NCBI GenBank assembly: GCA_910586215.1 | Contig: CAJUGH010000052.1 | Coordinates: forward strand, 1 to 13,769 | Origin: an uncultured Acetatifactor sp. | GTDB lineage: Bacteria > Bacillota > Clostridia > Lachnospirales > Lachnospiraceae | Direction of reading: 5' to 3' | Length of the DNA: 13,769 bases | The notes under the pieces: generated by a model | Seen by the model: the letters and a program-made list of their open reading frames with translations, nothing else | The model's database searches: none | What the model was told of the DNA's origin: nothing | Shown: positions 1 through 5,171 of the stretch, piece by piece | How positions within the stretch are numbered: the stretch's first letter is position 1 | How the letters are laid out: the number at the start of each line of letters is the position of its first letter | Made by a program: the position numbers and the translations under genes

Positions 1-52
1 GAGCGTTTGGCTACGGACCAAAAGGTCGGGGGTTCGAATCCTCTAACGCACG
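1..52 (+). tRNA. tRNA-Arg(ACG), 3' part
   Basis: The window opens inside a tRNA gene. The anticodon arm is TTTGG / loop CTACGGA / CCAAA (positions 6-22), which places ACG at 34-36 and so reads arginine CGN codons. It is followed by a 5-nt variable loop, a T arm with TTCGAAT in the loop and two G-U pairs in the stem, and the 3' acceptor strand AACGCAC with discriminator G at 52. No CCA is encoded. The 5' acceptor strand and most of the D arm lie upstream of the window. Confidence 0.93.
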
Positions 53-199
53 TTTCCATATATGTTTACGTACGTTTAATGCATTTGTATATGTTATTAT
101 GCATATTGGCTTATATTTTGTGTACGTTTACGTGTACCATGATATGTGTTTGCATTAAATGCTGTATGTATGCAGCAGAGTGTATGATACACATGTAAG
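53..199 (+). other. long AT-rich tRNA trailer, no gene seen
   Basis: This is 147 nt between the tRNA-Arg 3' end and its terminator. It is AT-rich and full of short palindromic words (ACGTACGT, ATGCATAT, GCATTAAATGC, GTGTATGATACAC) and repeats of GTTTACGT. An open frame runs through it from within the tRNA, but it has no ribosome binding site and an amino-acid composition unlike a real protein. I treat it as 3' trailer removed during tRNA processing. Confidence 0.4.
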
Positions 200-229
200 A
201 CGGAGGTCATAAGGGGCTTCCGTTTTTTT
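200..229 (+). terminator. intrinsic terminator after tRNA-Arg
   Basis: A 7-bp stem (ACGGAGG / CTTCCGT, one G-U pair) with a 10-nt loop is followed directly by a run of seven T. It ends the tRNA-Arg transcript. Confidence 0.8.
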
Positions 230-237
230 GATTCCAC

Positions 238-287
238 GTTACTTTTCACAGGACAGTGCTCTGAACAGCAATGCCGTGAAAAGAAAC
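238..287. repeat. 50-bp minimal inverted-repeat element, MITE relative
   Basis: GTTACTTTTCAC at 238-249 faces GTGAAAAGAAAC at 276-287, 11 of 12 positions complementary, with only 26 bp between. These ends match the terminal repeats of the larger elements at 294, 1858 and 4938. Its left flank is GATTCCAC. Its right flank, once the later insertion of copy 1 is removed, reads ATTTCCAC, a 6/8 match that includes TTCCAC. I infer an older, internally deleted or minimal member of the same family with an eroded target duplication. Confidence 0.6.
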
Positions 288-293
288 ATTTCC

Positions 294-443
294 GTTACTG
301 TTCACAGGTGCCATCGCGAGGTGTTTTCACGCGTTCTTTGCGTGACAAACCCAGGCAATCTTGATTGCCTTGACAACCTGCGCCAAAACGCCTGCATTTG
401 GCGTTTTGTGTGCATAATTGCTGTGAATGGAGTGAACAGTAAC
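294..443. mobile_element. MITE-like element, copy 1 (150 bp)
   Basis: The terminal inverted repeats GTTACTGTTCAC (294-305) and GTGAACAGTAAC (432-443) are perfect 12-mers. The element is flanked exactly by the 8-bp direct repeat ACATTTCC (286-293 and 444-451), the mark of transposition with target duplication. Inside are three hairpins: TCACGC/GCGTGA (327-345), AGGCAAT/ATTGCCT (353-370) and CAAAACGCC/GGCGTTTTG (384-408). There is no coding capacity, so it must have been moved by a transposase encoded elsewhere. It inserted at the right edge of the 50-bp element at 238-287. Confidence 0.85.
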
Positions 444-486
444 ACATTTCCACCAGTTGCTTGTAATGGGATGGCTGACTTAGAGA

Positions 487-515
487 TTGCATCCGGGATG
501 GAAAGAAAGTATAAT
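487..515 (+). promoter_or_regulatory. sigma-A-like promoter before the DUF6171 gene
   Basis: TTGCAT (487-492), a 17-nt spacer, then TATAAT (510-515). The hexamers and spacing are good. The expected transcription start is near 522, only about 8 nt before the GTG at 530 and downstream of the apparent GGAG at 517-520. Either the gene is almost leaderless from this promoter, or transcription starts further upstream. Confidence 0.5.
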
Positions 516-529
516 TGGAGTAGCAGACA

Positions 530-826
530 GTGGAGACAGGGAGAGGACTGGGACAGGAAACGGGGCAGGAAATAGAACGGCTCCGGCGCTGCAGGAAATG
601 CCTGACCAGGGACATGGTGGGGCAGGAGGAGTATTTTCGTACTTTGCAGGAATATATAGGGAACCTGGATCCGGAAGTGAAGACAGATCCGGTGTGCTAT
701 GAAGGGCGCCTTGCTGTCTGCAAGGAATGTGACCAACTCCTGGAGGGAATGTGCAGGCGCTGTGGCTGCTATGTGGAACTGCGTGCGGCAGTAGCCGGGA
801 ATATCTGTCCCGGGAAAAAGTGGTAG
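530..826 (+). CDS. DUF6171 family zinc-ribbon protein
   Basis: This 98-residue protein of unknown role is recognised as DUF6171-like by its cysteine layout: CRKC at 21-24, C56, CKEC at 64-67, CRRCGC at 75-80 and C93. These suggest two treble-clef or ribbon-type zinc sites. The conserved middle (residues 21-83) includes a GQEEYFRTLQEYI helix. The start is GTG at 530, the first possible start after the in-frame stop at 521, with GGAG nine bases upstream. No signal peptide or membrane segment is visible, so it is probably cytoplasmic. It is followed after 37 bp by the DUF1700 gene and probably cotranscribed. Family assignment is moderately sure; function is unknown. Confidence 0.8.
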   Translation: METGRGLGQETGQEIERLRRCRKCLTRDMVGQEEYFRTLQEYIGNLDPEVKTDPVCYEGRLAVCKECDQLLEGMCRRCGCYVELRAAVAGNICPGKKW

Positions 827-863
827 GAAAGGAACCCCTCACTTTGGGCGGGCGGAGGAATCT

Positions 864-1361
864 ATGGAAAAACAGGAATTCTTGGAAAAATTGCAGGCTG
901 CACTGAATGGCAAGGTACCAGCCAATGTGGTCATAGAGCACAGGAATTATTATGAGGATTACATCAACACGGAAGTCCGGAAGGGAAGGAGCCAGGAGGA
1001 AGTGCTGGCAAGCCTTGGGGACCCCAGGCTGATTGCCAGGACCATTGTGGAGACCAGCGGCAGCCAAAATGGATATGCAGGGGGGAGCACTGGAAGAAGT
1101 GAAGGCAGGGATTCCGGCAGTGGAAGGAGCCAGGGGGACTATACCGGGCACAGACAGGAGGGATTCCAGGGATATGGCCAGGGGGAAAAGCCCCTGCGGC
1201 GGGTAAATATCCCGGCCTGGGCCTGGCTGGTGATCGGGATACTGGTGGTAGTACTGGTACTTAGTGTGGTCTTCTCTGTGATTGCTGCGCTGATTCCCAT
1301 TGTACTGCCCATTCTTTTGGTACTCTTTGCAGTGAAGCTGTTCCGGGACTGGATCAACTGA
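864..1361 (+). CDS. DUF1700 (HAAS-type) membrane protein
   Basis: This is a 165-residue protein with a strong ribosome binding site (GGAGG, 5 nt before ATG). Residues 1-65 form the helical DUF1700/HAAS domain, with the typical MEKQEFLEKLQAAL start and the SQEEVLASLGDP segment. Residues 66-110 are a Gly/Ser/Arg/Gln-rich disordered linker. Residues 119-158 are strongly hydrophobic, one long or two closely spaced membrane segments, and end in a short charged tail. DUF1700 proteins are often next to PadR-type regulators and have been proposed to take part in membrane-linked signalling. No PadR gene is present here. Its partner may be the DUF6171 protein just upstream. Confidence 0.8.
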   Translation: MEKQEFLEKLQAALNGKVPANVVIEHRNYYEDYINTEVRKGRSQEEVLASLGDPRLIARTIVETSGSQNGYAGGSTGRSEGRDSGSGRSQGDYTGHRQEGFQGYGQGEKPLRRVNIPAWAWLVIGILVVVLVLSVVFSVIAALIPIVLPILLVLFAVKLFRDWIN

Positions 1362-1381
1362 CAGAGGAGGATAGAAAGTAT

Positions 1382-1411
1382 AAGAGCCATCGGAGGGGAC
1401 CGATGACTCTT
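1382..1411 (+). terminator. hairpin after the DUF1700 gene, possible terminator
   Basis: AAGAG-C-CATCGG, loop AGGGGA, CCGATG-A-CTCTT: an 11-bp stem with one mismatch, 20 nt after the stop codon. The tail is AATGAGG rather than a T run, so termination strength is doubtful and it may only stabilise the mRNA end. The stretch from 1412 to 1616 shows no gene: it is AT-rich, with two related words (AGTACTAAAGT and AGTACCAAAGT) and a T-rich tract near 1539. Confidence 0.45.
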
Positions 1412-1616
1412 AATGAGGGGAGTATAAATATTATATAAGGGGTGTAAACAGACCGATGAAGGTTATCTGCTTACAAAATCAGTATAGTACTAAAGTCCCC
1501 AAAAAGCAATACGGAAATAGTACCAAAGTACTACAATTTTTTTTGTATATTTTTTATGAGTTTTTGCCATACTACTCTTGTAACTGATAACCGACAGCGG
1601 TTAAAACCAGCTTGGA

Positions 1617-1631
1617 GCCGCATATAGCGGC
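1617..1631 (+). promoter_or_regulatory. small hairpin in the leader of the Asn-rich gene
   Basis: GCCGC-ATATA-GCGGC lies 15 nt before the ATG at 1647, just ahead of the GAGAGGAA ribosome binding site. It could affect translation initiation or mRNA stability. I see no clear promoter; the weak TTGCCA at 1564 has no good -10 partner. Confidence 0.35.
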
Positions 1632-1646
1632 AGAATGAGAGGAATT

Positions 1647-1793
1647 ATGGACAACAAGTTCAACAACACCAACAACTCCGAGAACTGCAAGAACAGCCAG
1701 AACAACAGCCAGAACAGCCAGAACAACAACCAGAACAAGAACCAGAAGAACAACCAGAGCAAGAACCAGAACAGCCAGAACGAGAACTACTAA
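1647..1793 (+). CDS. 48-residue Asn/Gln-rich small protein
   Basis: ATG at 1647 follows GAGAGGAA with suitable spacing, and the frame ends at TAA 1791-1793. Of 48 residues, 21 are Asn and 8 are Gln; most of the rest are Ser, Lys or Glu, with a single Cys at 14 and Tyr at the end. Every Asn codon is AAC, so the gene is a run of CAG/AAC/AAG/AGC codons. It has no membrane segment or signal and would be disordered. I do not recognise a named family. The composition recalls small Asn-rich proteins sometimes seen in spore-formers, so a spore or coat role is a guess. An independent ribosome binding site, start and stop argue that it is a real gene, although simple-repeat DNA is an alternative. Confidence 0.6.
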   Translation: MDNKFNNTNNSENCKNSQNNSQNSQNNNQNKNQKNNQSKNQNSQNENY

Positions 1794-1820
1794 GTCTCAG
1801 GGAAGGCCTGGGGAAATATT

Positions 1821-1849
1821 TGTCACTGTCTGAAGTAAGGAAAGTGACA
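1821..1849 (+). other. weak hairpin after the Asn-rich gene
   Basis: TGTCACT (1821-1827) pairs with AGTGACA (1843-1849) across a 15-nt loop. No T run follows because the MITE copy 2 target duplication starts at 1850. It is possibly part of the gene's original 3' end. Confidence 0.3.
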
Positions 1850-1857
1850 CTGGTATC

Positions 1858-2009
1858 ATTACTTTTCACAGGTGCCACCGCGAGGTGTTTTCACGCGCTT
1901 TTTGCGTGACAAATCCAGGCAATCTTGATTGCCTTGACTGCCTCGCGCCAAAACGCCTGCACCTGGCGTTTTGTGTGCATATGTTGCTGTGAACGGAGTG
2001 AACAGTAAC
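1858..2009. mobile_element. MITE-like element, copy 2 (152 bp)
   Basis: The left end is ATTACTTTTCAC (1858-1869) and the right end GTGAACAGTAAC (1998-2009), with two mismatches between arms. An exact 8-bp direct repeat, CTGGTATC, flanks it at 1850-1857 and 2010-2017. The interior closely follows copy 1 over its full length, including the CACGC/GCGTG, GGCAAT/ATTGCC and CAAAACGCC/GGCGTTTTG hairpins. It is non-coding. It sits between the Asn-rich gene and the hairpin at 2023-2050 that may have been that gene's terminator. Confidence 0.85.
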
Positions 2010-2022
2010 CTGGTATCCTGAT

Positions 2023-2050
2023 AATAGGGGCACAGATCTGTGTCCCTATT
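2023..2050 (+). terminator. strong hairpin, probable terminator, overlapping the next promoter
   Basis: AATAGGGGCACAG pairs with CTGTGTCCCTATT around a central AT, near-perfect with one G-U pair. The tail TTTACATATTT is only partly T-rich. The last two bases belong to the -35 box of the following promoter, so the hairpin might also influence that promoter. Before MITE copy 2 inserted it lay about 78 nt closer to the end of the Asn-rich gene than its present spacing allows for the 160 inserted bases. Confidence 0.55.
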
Positions 2051-2077
2051 TACATATTTGGAAAAAGATTGTATACT
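2049..2077 (+). promoter_or_regulatory. sigma-A promoter for the methyltransferase-rdgB-phosphoesterase unit
   Basis: TTTACA (2049-2054), 17-nt spacer, TATACT (2072-2077); predicted start near 2084. This leaves a ~150-nt leader before the methyltransferase ATG, with a small open frame inside it. Confidence 0.7.
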
Positions 2078-2162
2078 ATAGGCACTTTATATCCGCGGGC
2101 TGTGACAGGGCAGGGACGGTAAGGTGCCTGGCAGGCAGAAGCATGGCCGGAGGAATCTTTGG

Positions 2163-2240
2163 ATGATGTCAGCATCTGGGAAGTTCCACGCGGCAGCGGA
2201 GAAGAATCTGCGGGAAGCGGACAGATGGGAGTTACCATGA
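2163..2240 (+). CDS. possible 25-residue upstream ORF coupled to the methyltransferase
   Basis: A GGAGG at 2149-2153 lies 9 nt before ATG 2163 (a second ATG follows at once). The frame runs 25 codons and stops at TGA 2238-2240, overlapping the methyltransferase ATG as ATGA. The same GGAGG is also well placed for a TTG at 2159 that would add 26 residues to the methyltransferase, but that extension has no family match. A translated leader that delivers ribosomes to the ATGA is plausible but unproven. Confidence 0.3.
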   Translation: MMSASGKFHAAAEKNLREADRWELP

Positions 2241-3439
2241 GAAAATTTGAACTGATTGCCCCGTGTCATTTTGGCACGGAGTCTGTCTTGAAAAAGGAAA
2301 TCATAGACCTGGGGTACGATGTGACAGAGGTGGCAGACGGGCGGGTCACCTTCTTCGGAGATGAGGAGGCAGTGTGCCGGGCCAATGTGTTCCTGCGCAC
2401 GGCAGAGAGGATCCTGATCAAGGTAGGAAGCTTCCGGGCCGAGACTTTTGAAGAACTGTTCCAGGGTACCAGGGCGCTGCCTTGGGAAGATTACATACCA
2501 CAGGACGGGAGATTCTGGGTGGCCAAGGCGGCCAGCGTCAAGTCTAAGCTTTTCAGTCCCTCCGACATACAGTCCATTATGAAGAAAGCCATGGTGGAGC
2601 GGCTGAAGGATGTCTATCATGTAGGCTGGTTCCCGGAGGATGGGGAGATATTCCCTGTCAGGGTGTTCCTTATGAAGGATCTGGTGACAGTGGGACTGGA
2701 CAGCACCGGGGAATCCCTGCACAAGAGGGGATACCGCAGGCTCACGGCCAAGGCTCCCCTGGCAGAGAACCTGGCCGCGGCACTGATCCTTCTCACCCCC
2801 TGGAACCGGGACAGGATACTGGTGGATCCCTTCTGTGGCAGCGGGACATTTCCCATAGAGGCGGCCATGATGGCGGCAGGAATGGCGCCGGGCATGAACC
2901 GGGAGTTCACTGCCAGGAACTGGAAACATATTGTGGACGGACGTCTCTGGTACGATTCCATAGACGAGGCAAGGGAACTGGTGGATCTACAGATTGATCC
3001 GGATATCCAGGGATACGACATGGATGATGGCATGGTCAGCATTGCCAGGGAGAATGCCAGGGTGGCAGGGGTGGACAAGCTGATTCATTTCCAGCGGCGT
3101 GACGTAGCCCGGCTTTCCCATCCCAAAAAGTATGGTTTCCTTATTACCAACCCCCCTTATGGGGAGAGGCTGCAGGAAAAGAAAGAGATGCCGGCCCTGT
3201 ACCGTACCCTGGGGGAGAGATACCGTGCCCTGGATGCCTGGAGCCTGTATGTGATCACTGCTTATGAGGGTGCAGAGCAGGATATCGGACGGAAAGCAGA
3301 CAAGAACCGGAAGATATACAATGGAATGATGAAGACATATTATTACCAGTTCCTGGGGCCTAAGCCGCCAAGGCAGAATCGGAGAGGGGAAGAGGCCTTG
3401 TCTCTGGAGCGCCCAACCGCACAGGAGATAATTTTTTAA
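2237..3439 (+). CDS. THUMP domain class I SAM-dependent RNA methyltransferase (YpsC/RlmL-like)
   Basis: This 400-residue protein is predicted to methylate a guanine or other base in rRNA using S-adenosylmethionine. An N-terminal ferredoxin-like/THUMP region spans about residues 1-160 (the FELIAPCHFGTESVLKKE start is typical). The Rossmann methyltransferase domain follows, with DPFCGSGT at 197-204 (SAM-binding motif I), GYDMD at 259-263 (ribose-binding acidic residue) and NPPYGERL at 305-312 (catalytic motif IV, N-PP-Y, typical of exocyclic-amino methylation). HKRGYR at 162-167 is also characteristic. Length fits B. subtilis YpsC (about 385). ATG 2237 is chosen because the family starts here, with GGGAG 5 nt upstream. 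It is first in the unit with rdgB. The exact target base cannot be told from sequence. Confidence 0.9.
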   Translation: MRKFELIAPCHFGTESVLKKEIIDLGYDVTEVADGRVTFFGDEEAVCRANVFLRTAERILIKVGSFRAETFEELFQGTRALPWEDYIPQDGRFWVAKAASVKSKLFSPSDIQSIMKKAMVERLKDVYHVGWFPEDGEIFPVRVFLMKDLVTVGLDSTGESLHKRGYRRLTAKAPLAENLAAALILLTPWNRDRILVDPFCGSGTFPIEAAMMAAGMAPGMNREFTARNWKHIVDGRLWYDSIDEARELVDLQIDPDIQGYDMDDGMVSIARENARVAGVDKLIHFQRRDVARLSHPKKYGFLITNPPYGERLQEKKEMPALYRTLGERYRALDAWSLYVITAYEGAEQDIGRKADKNRKIYNGMMKTYYYQFLGPKPPRQNRRGEEALSLERPTAQEIIF

Positions 3440-3522
3440 CAGTTCCTCACTGGCTGCTGTGCATCGTAACACCAGAAACATAAGGAAATGGATGCTCTCC
3501 GAAGAAAGGATACATACGGGAT

Positions 3523-4122
3523 ATGGACAGGAAGAAGATCTTATTTGCAACAGGGAACCAGGGGAAGATGAGGGAGATTACCAGGATCCTGGAGGATCTG
3601 GGCATGGAGATCCGTTCCATGAAGGAAGCGGGCATCTGCCTTGACATAGAGGAAAACGGAACTACCTATGAGGAGAACGCCTTGATCAAGGCCAGGGCAG
3701 TAGCAGCAGCCTGCAAGGAGGCAATCGTCCTGGCAGATGATTCCGGGCTGGAGATTGACTATCTGAACCGGGAACCAGGGGTTTACTCTGCCAGATACAT
3801 GGGGGAGGACACCTCATATAGGATAAAGAATGCCAATCTGGTGAGCCGCCTGGAAGGGGTGCCGGAGGAGCAGCGCACAGCCCGATTCGTATGTGCCATA
3901 GCTGCGGTGCTGCCGGACGGCAGGGAACTGACCACCCGGGCCACGGTGGAGGGAAGGATTGGCTATGGGGAGAAAGGGCAGGGAGGATTCGGTTACGACC
4001 CCATTTTCTATGTGCCGGAGCTTGGAAAGACAACGGCAGAACTTACGGAGGATGAGAAGAATGAGGTGAGCCATAGGGGAAAGGCACTCCGTCTCATGAA
4101 GGAGGAACTGCGGAAACTATGA
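3523..4122 (+). CDS. rdgB: XTP/dITP diphosphatase (non-canonical purine NTP pyrophosphatase)
   Basis: This 199-residue protein is of the HAM1/RdgB family. It hydrolyses dITP, XTP and ITP to the monophosphate and pyrophosphate, keeping deaminated purines out of nucleic acids. Hallmarks seen: ATGNQGK at 9-15 (phosphate binding), TYEENALIKA near 48-57, DDSGLEID at 72-79 (catalytic/metal acidic residues), PGVYSARY at 85-92, GFGYDPIF at 155-162 (base recognition) and SHRGKAL at 183-189. Length is normal. The start is the only reasonable one, although the nearest Shine-Dalgarno-like AAGGA is 12 nt away. It sits 83 bp after the methyltransferase, and its stop overlaps the next start (ATGA), a common Firmicutes pairing with a YfcE-like phosphoesterase. 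Confidence 0.95.
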   Translation: MDRKKILFATGNQGKMREITRILEDLGMEIRSMKEAGICLDIEENGTTYEENALIKARAVAAACKEAIVLADDSGLEIDYLNREPGVYSARYMGEDTSYRIKNANLVSRLEGVPEEQRTARFVCAIAAVLPDGRELTTRATVEGRIGYGEKGQGGFGYDPIFYVPELGKTTAELTEDEKNEVSHRGKALRLMKEELRKL

Positions 4123-4595
4123 GAGTACTCATTGTCAGCGACACCCATCGGAAGAATGACAATTACTTTGATGTGCTGAAATGGGAGCAGCCAGACCTTG
4201 TAATCCACTGCGGGGATGCGGAGGGCAGCGAGTATGCCCTGGAACAGGCGGCAGACTGCCCAGTACAGATCGTCCTGGGCAACAATGACTTTTTCTCCTG
4301 CCTGCCCAGGGAACTGGAACTGCAACTGGGAACCTATAAGGTATGGGTGACACACGGCCACAACTATTACGTGTCCATGGGAAACGAGCACATTAAGCGG
4401 GAAGCCAGAGCCAGGGGTATGGATATGGTATTCTATGGCCACAGCCACAGGCCGGTTGTGGAGGAAAGTGGCGGTGTCATAGCCGTGAATCCTGGCAGCC
4501 TCTCCTATCCCCGCCAGGAAGGGCATCGGCCCTCCTATGTGGTCATGGAACTGAACAGGGAGGGGAAGGCGCAATTTGAGATCAAGTATGTATGA
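4119..4595 (+). CDS. YfcE/MJ0936-family metallophosphoesterase
   Basis: This 158-residue calcineurin-like phosphoesterase has a single domain. The dinuclear metal motifs are complete: D8-x-H10 (SDTH), GDAEG with D33, GNND at 54-57, H79 in THGH, and GHSH at 107-110. These are followed by the NPGSL of YfcE-type enzymes at 124-128. The substrate is probably a small phosphodiester; the physiological one is unknown for the family. Its start overlaps the rdgB stop by four bases, so the two are translationally coupled. A perfect-consensus promoter begins 16 bp after its stop, and no terminator is visible between. Confidence 0.92.
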   Translation: MRVLIVSDTHRKNDNYFDVLKWEQPDLVIHCGDAEGSEYALEQAADCPVQIVLGNNDFFSCLPRELELQLGTYKVWVTHGHNYYVSMGNEHIKREARARGMDMVFYGHSHRPVVEESGGVIAVNPGSLSYPRQEGHRPSYVVMELNREGKAQFEIKYV

Positions 4596-4610
4596 CATGC
4601 GGGAAAATCC

Positions 4611-4639
4611 TTGACACAGGGCGGGATCCTGCTTATACT
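4611..4639 (+). promoter_or_regulatory. near-consensus sigma-A promoter of an orphan transcript
   Basis: TTGACA (4611-4616), 17-nt spacer, TATACT (4634-4639). It is the best sigma-A match in the first half of the window, yet no protein gene follows before the terminator at 4802-4821. The predicted start is near 4646. Confidence 0.8.
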
Positions 4640-4645
4640 AAAAAG

Positions 4646-4821
4646 GGATTCGGATCAAAAGGATGGTTCGGATGCCCATTTTCTGATTTTCTGTATTTGT
4701 CCTGCCTCCCTTAGGGTGCCAGGGCATGAGGTGTGAGAGAGGTATTTGTCATGTTGGTTTGCAGATGCGGAAGGATGCGTAAATAAGCACATAGTACCAG
4801 GAAACGCCGTAGGCGTTTTTT
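4646..4821 (+). ncRNA. candidate ~175-nt small RNA of unknown family
   Basis: The boundaries come from the strong promoter (4611-4639) and the intrinsic terminator (4802-4821). The interior can form ATGCCC/GGGCAT (4672-4677 with 4722-4727) around a CCC-TTA-GGG hairpin (4708-4716). It carries the 9-nt direct repeat GTATTTGTC at 4693 and 4742. I compared it by memory with 6S RNA, SRP RNA, tmRNA and common riboswitch motifs and could not match any. The length would suit 6S RNA, but the long rod-like pairing is not evident. Tiny frames exist, e.g. ATG 4751 preceded by GAGAGAGG and encoding MLVCRCGRMRK, so a leader or microprotein mRNA is the main alternative. Confidence 0.55.
4802..4821 (+). terminator. 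intrinsic terminator of the orphan transcript
   Basis: AAACGCC-GTA-GGCGTTT followed by more T (4812-4821): a compact 7-bp stem with a T tract, oriented on the plus strand. Confidence 0.8.
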
Positions 4822-4937
4822 GTTGTACACTTTTTTACGGACTCCTGTCTGCGAGAGATGACAAAGCCTTAAGATGCATTTGACCTTTGGATAATCTGAT
4901 TCCCATATGGATTTCTGATCCTATATGGACTCTTGGT

Positions 4938-5102
4938 GTTACTGTTCACTCGTGCCACCGCAAGGTGCTTTCACGCACTTTTTGCGTGACAAGCCAAGGC
5001 AATCTTGACTCCCGCGCACCTTAGTGCGCTTTGCCTTGCAGCGGGGTTGTCGGACTGACTGCCTTGACTGCTATGCAGTGCATAGCAGCGGTGAACAGGA
5101 AC
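4938..5102. mobile_element. MITE-like element, copy 3 (165 bp, divergent core)
   Basis: The ends are GTTACTGTTCAC (4938-4949) and GTGAACAGGAAC (5091-5102), 11 of 12 complementary. Flanks are CTCTTGGT (4930-4937) and TTCTTGGT (5103-5110), a 7/8 target duplication. The left ~60 bp matches copies 1 and 2 (CACGCA/TGCGTG hairpin, CCAAGGCAATCTTGA). The right part differs in sequence: a GCGCAC/GTGCGC hairpin is nested in a CAAGGCAA/TTGCCTTG stem, and CTGCTATGC/GCATAGCAG (5069-5089) stands where the CAAAACGCC hairpin sits in the others. An open frame overlaps the element at 5031-5216 but has no coding features. Confidence 0.8.
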
Positions 5103-5145
5103 TTCTTGGTTCTATCCAATGTGTTTTTAGGTACATTTGTCAATT

Positions 5146-5168
5146 GCAGGGGAGACCCTGCTTTTTTT
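5146..5168 (+). terminator. strong intrinsic terminator without an upstream gene
   Basis: GCAGGG-GAGA-CCCTGC followed by seven T, a textbook terminator. The only thing between it and the previous terminator (4821) is MITE copy 3 and about 160 bp of non-coding DNA, so either a second small transcript or a lost gene once ended here. I see no good promoter in 4822-4937. Confidence 0.75.
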
Positions 5169-5171
5169 GAT

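Noticed and set aside
7..198. 63-codon open frame
   Set aside because: It starts inside tRNA-Arg and has no ribosome binding site; composition reflects AT-rich trailer DNA.
480..1151. Minus-strand 223-codon open frame
   Set aside because: Antisense shadow of the DUF6171 and DUF1700 genes, with no family motifs.
1660..1878. Minus-strand Ser/Cys/Gly-rich frame
   Set aside because: Antisense translation of the repetitive AAC/CAG codons of the Asn-rich gene.
2159..2236. TTG start extending the methyltransferase by 26 residues
   Set aside because: The GGAGG is good, but the extra residues do not fit the family, whose N-terminus is at 2237.
3459..3644. 61-codon open frame over the rdgB start
   Set aside because: Out-of-frame overlap with rdgB and no motifs.
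4646..4821. 6S RNA
   Set aside because: Size and promoter/terminator fit, but I could not find the long imperfect rod with a central bubble. Left as an unknown RNA.
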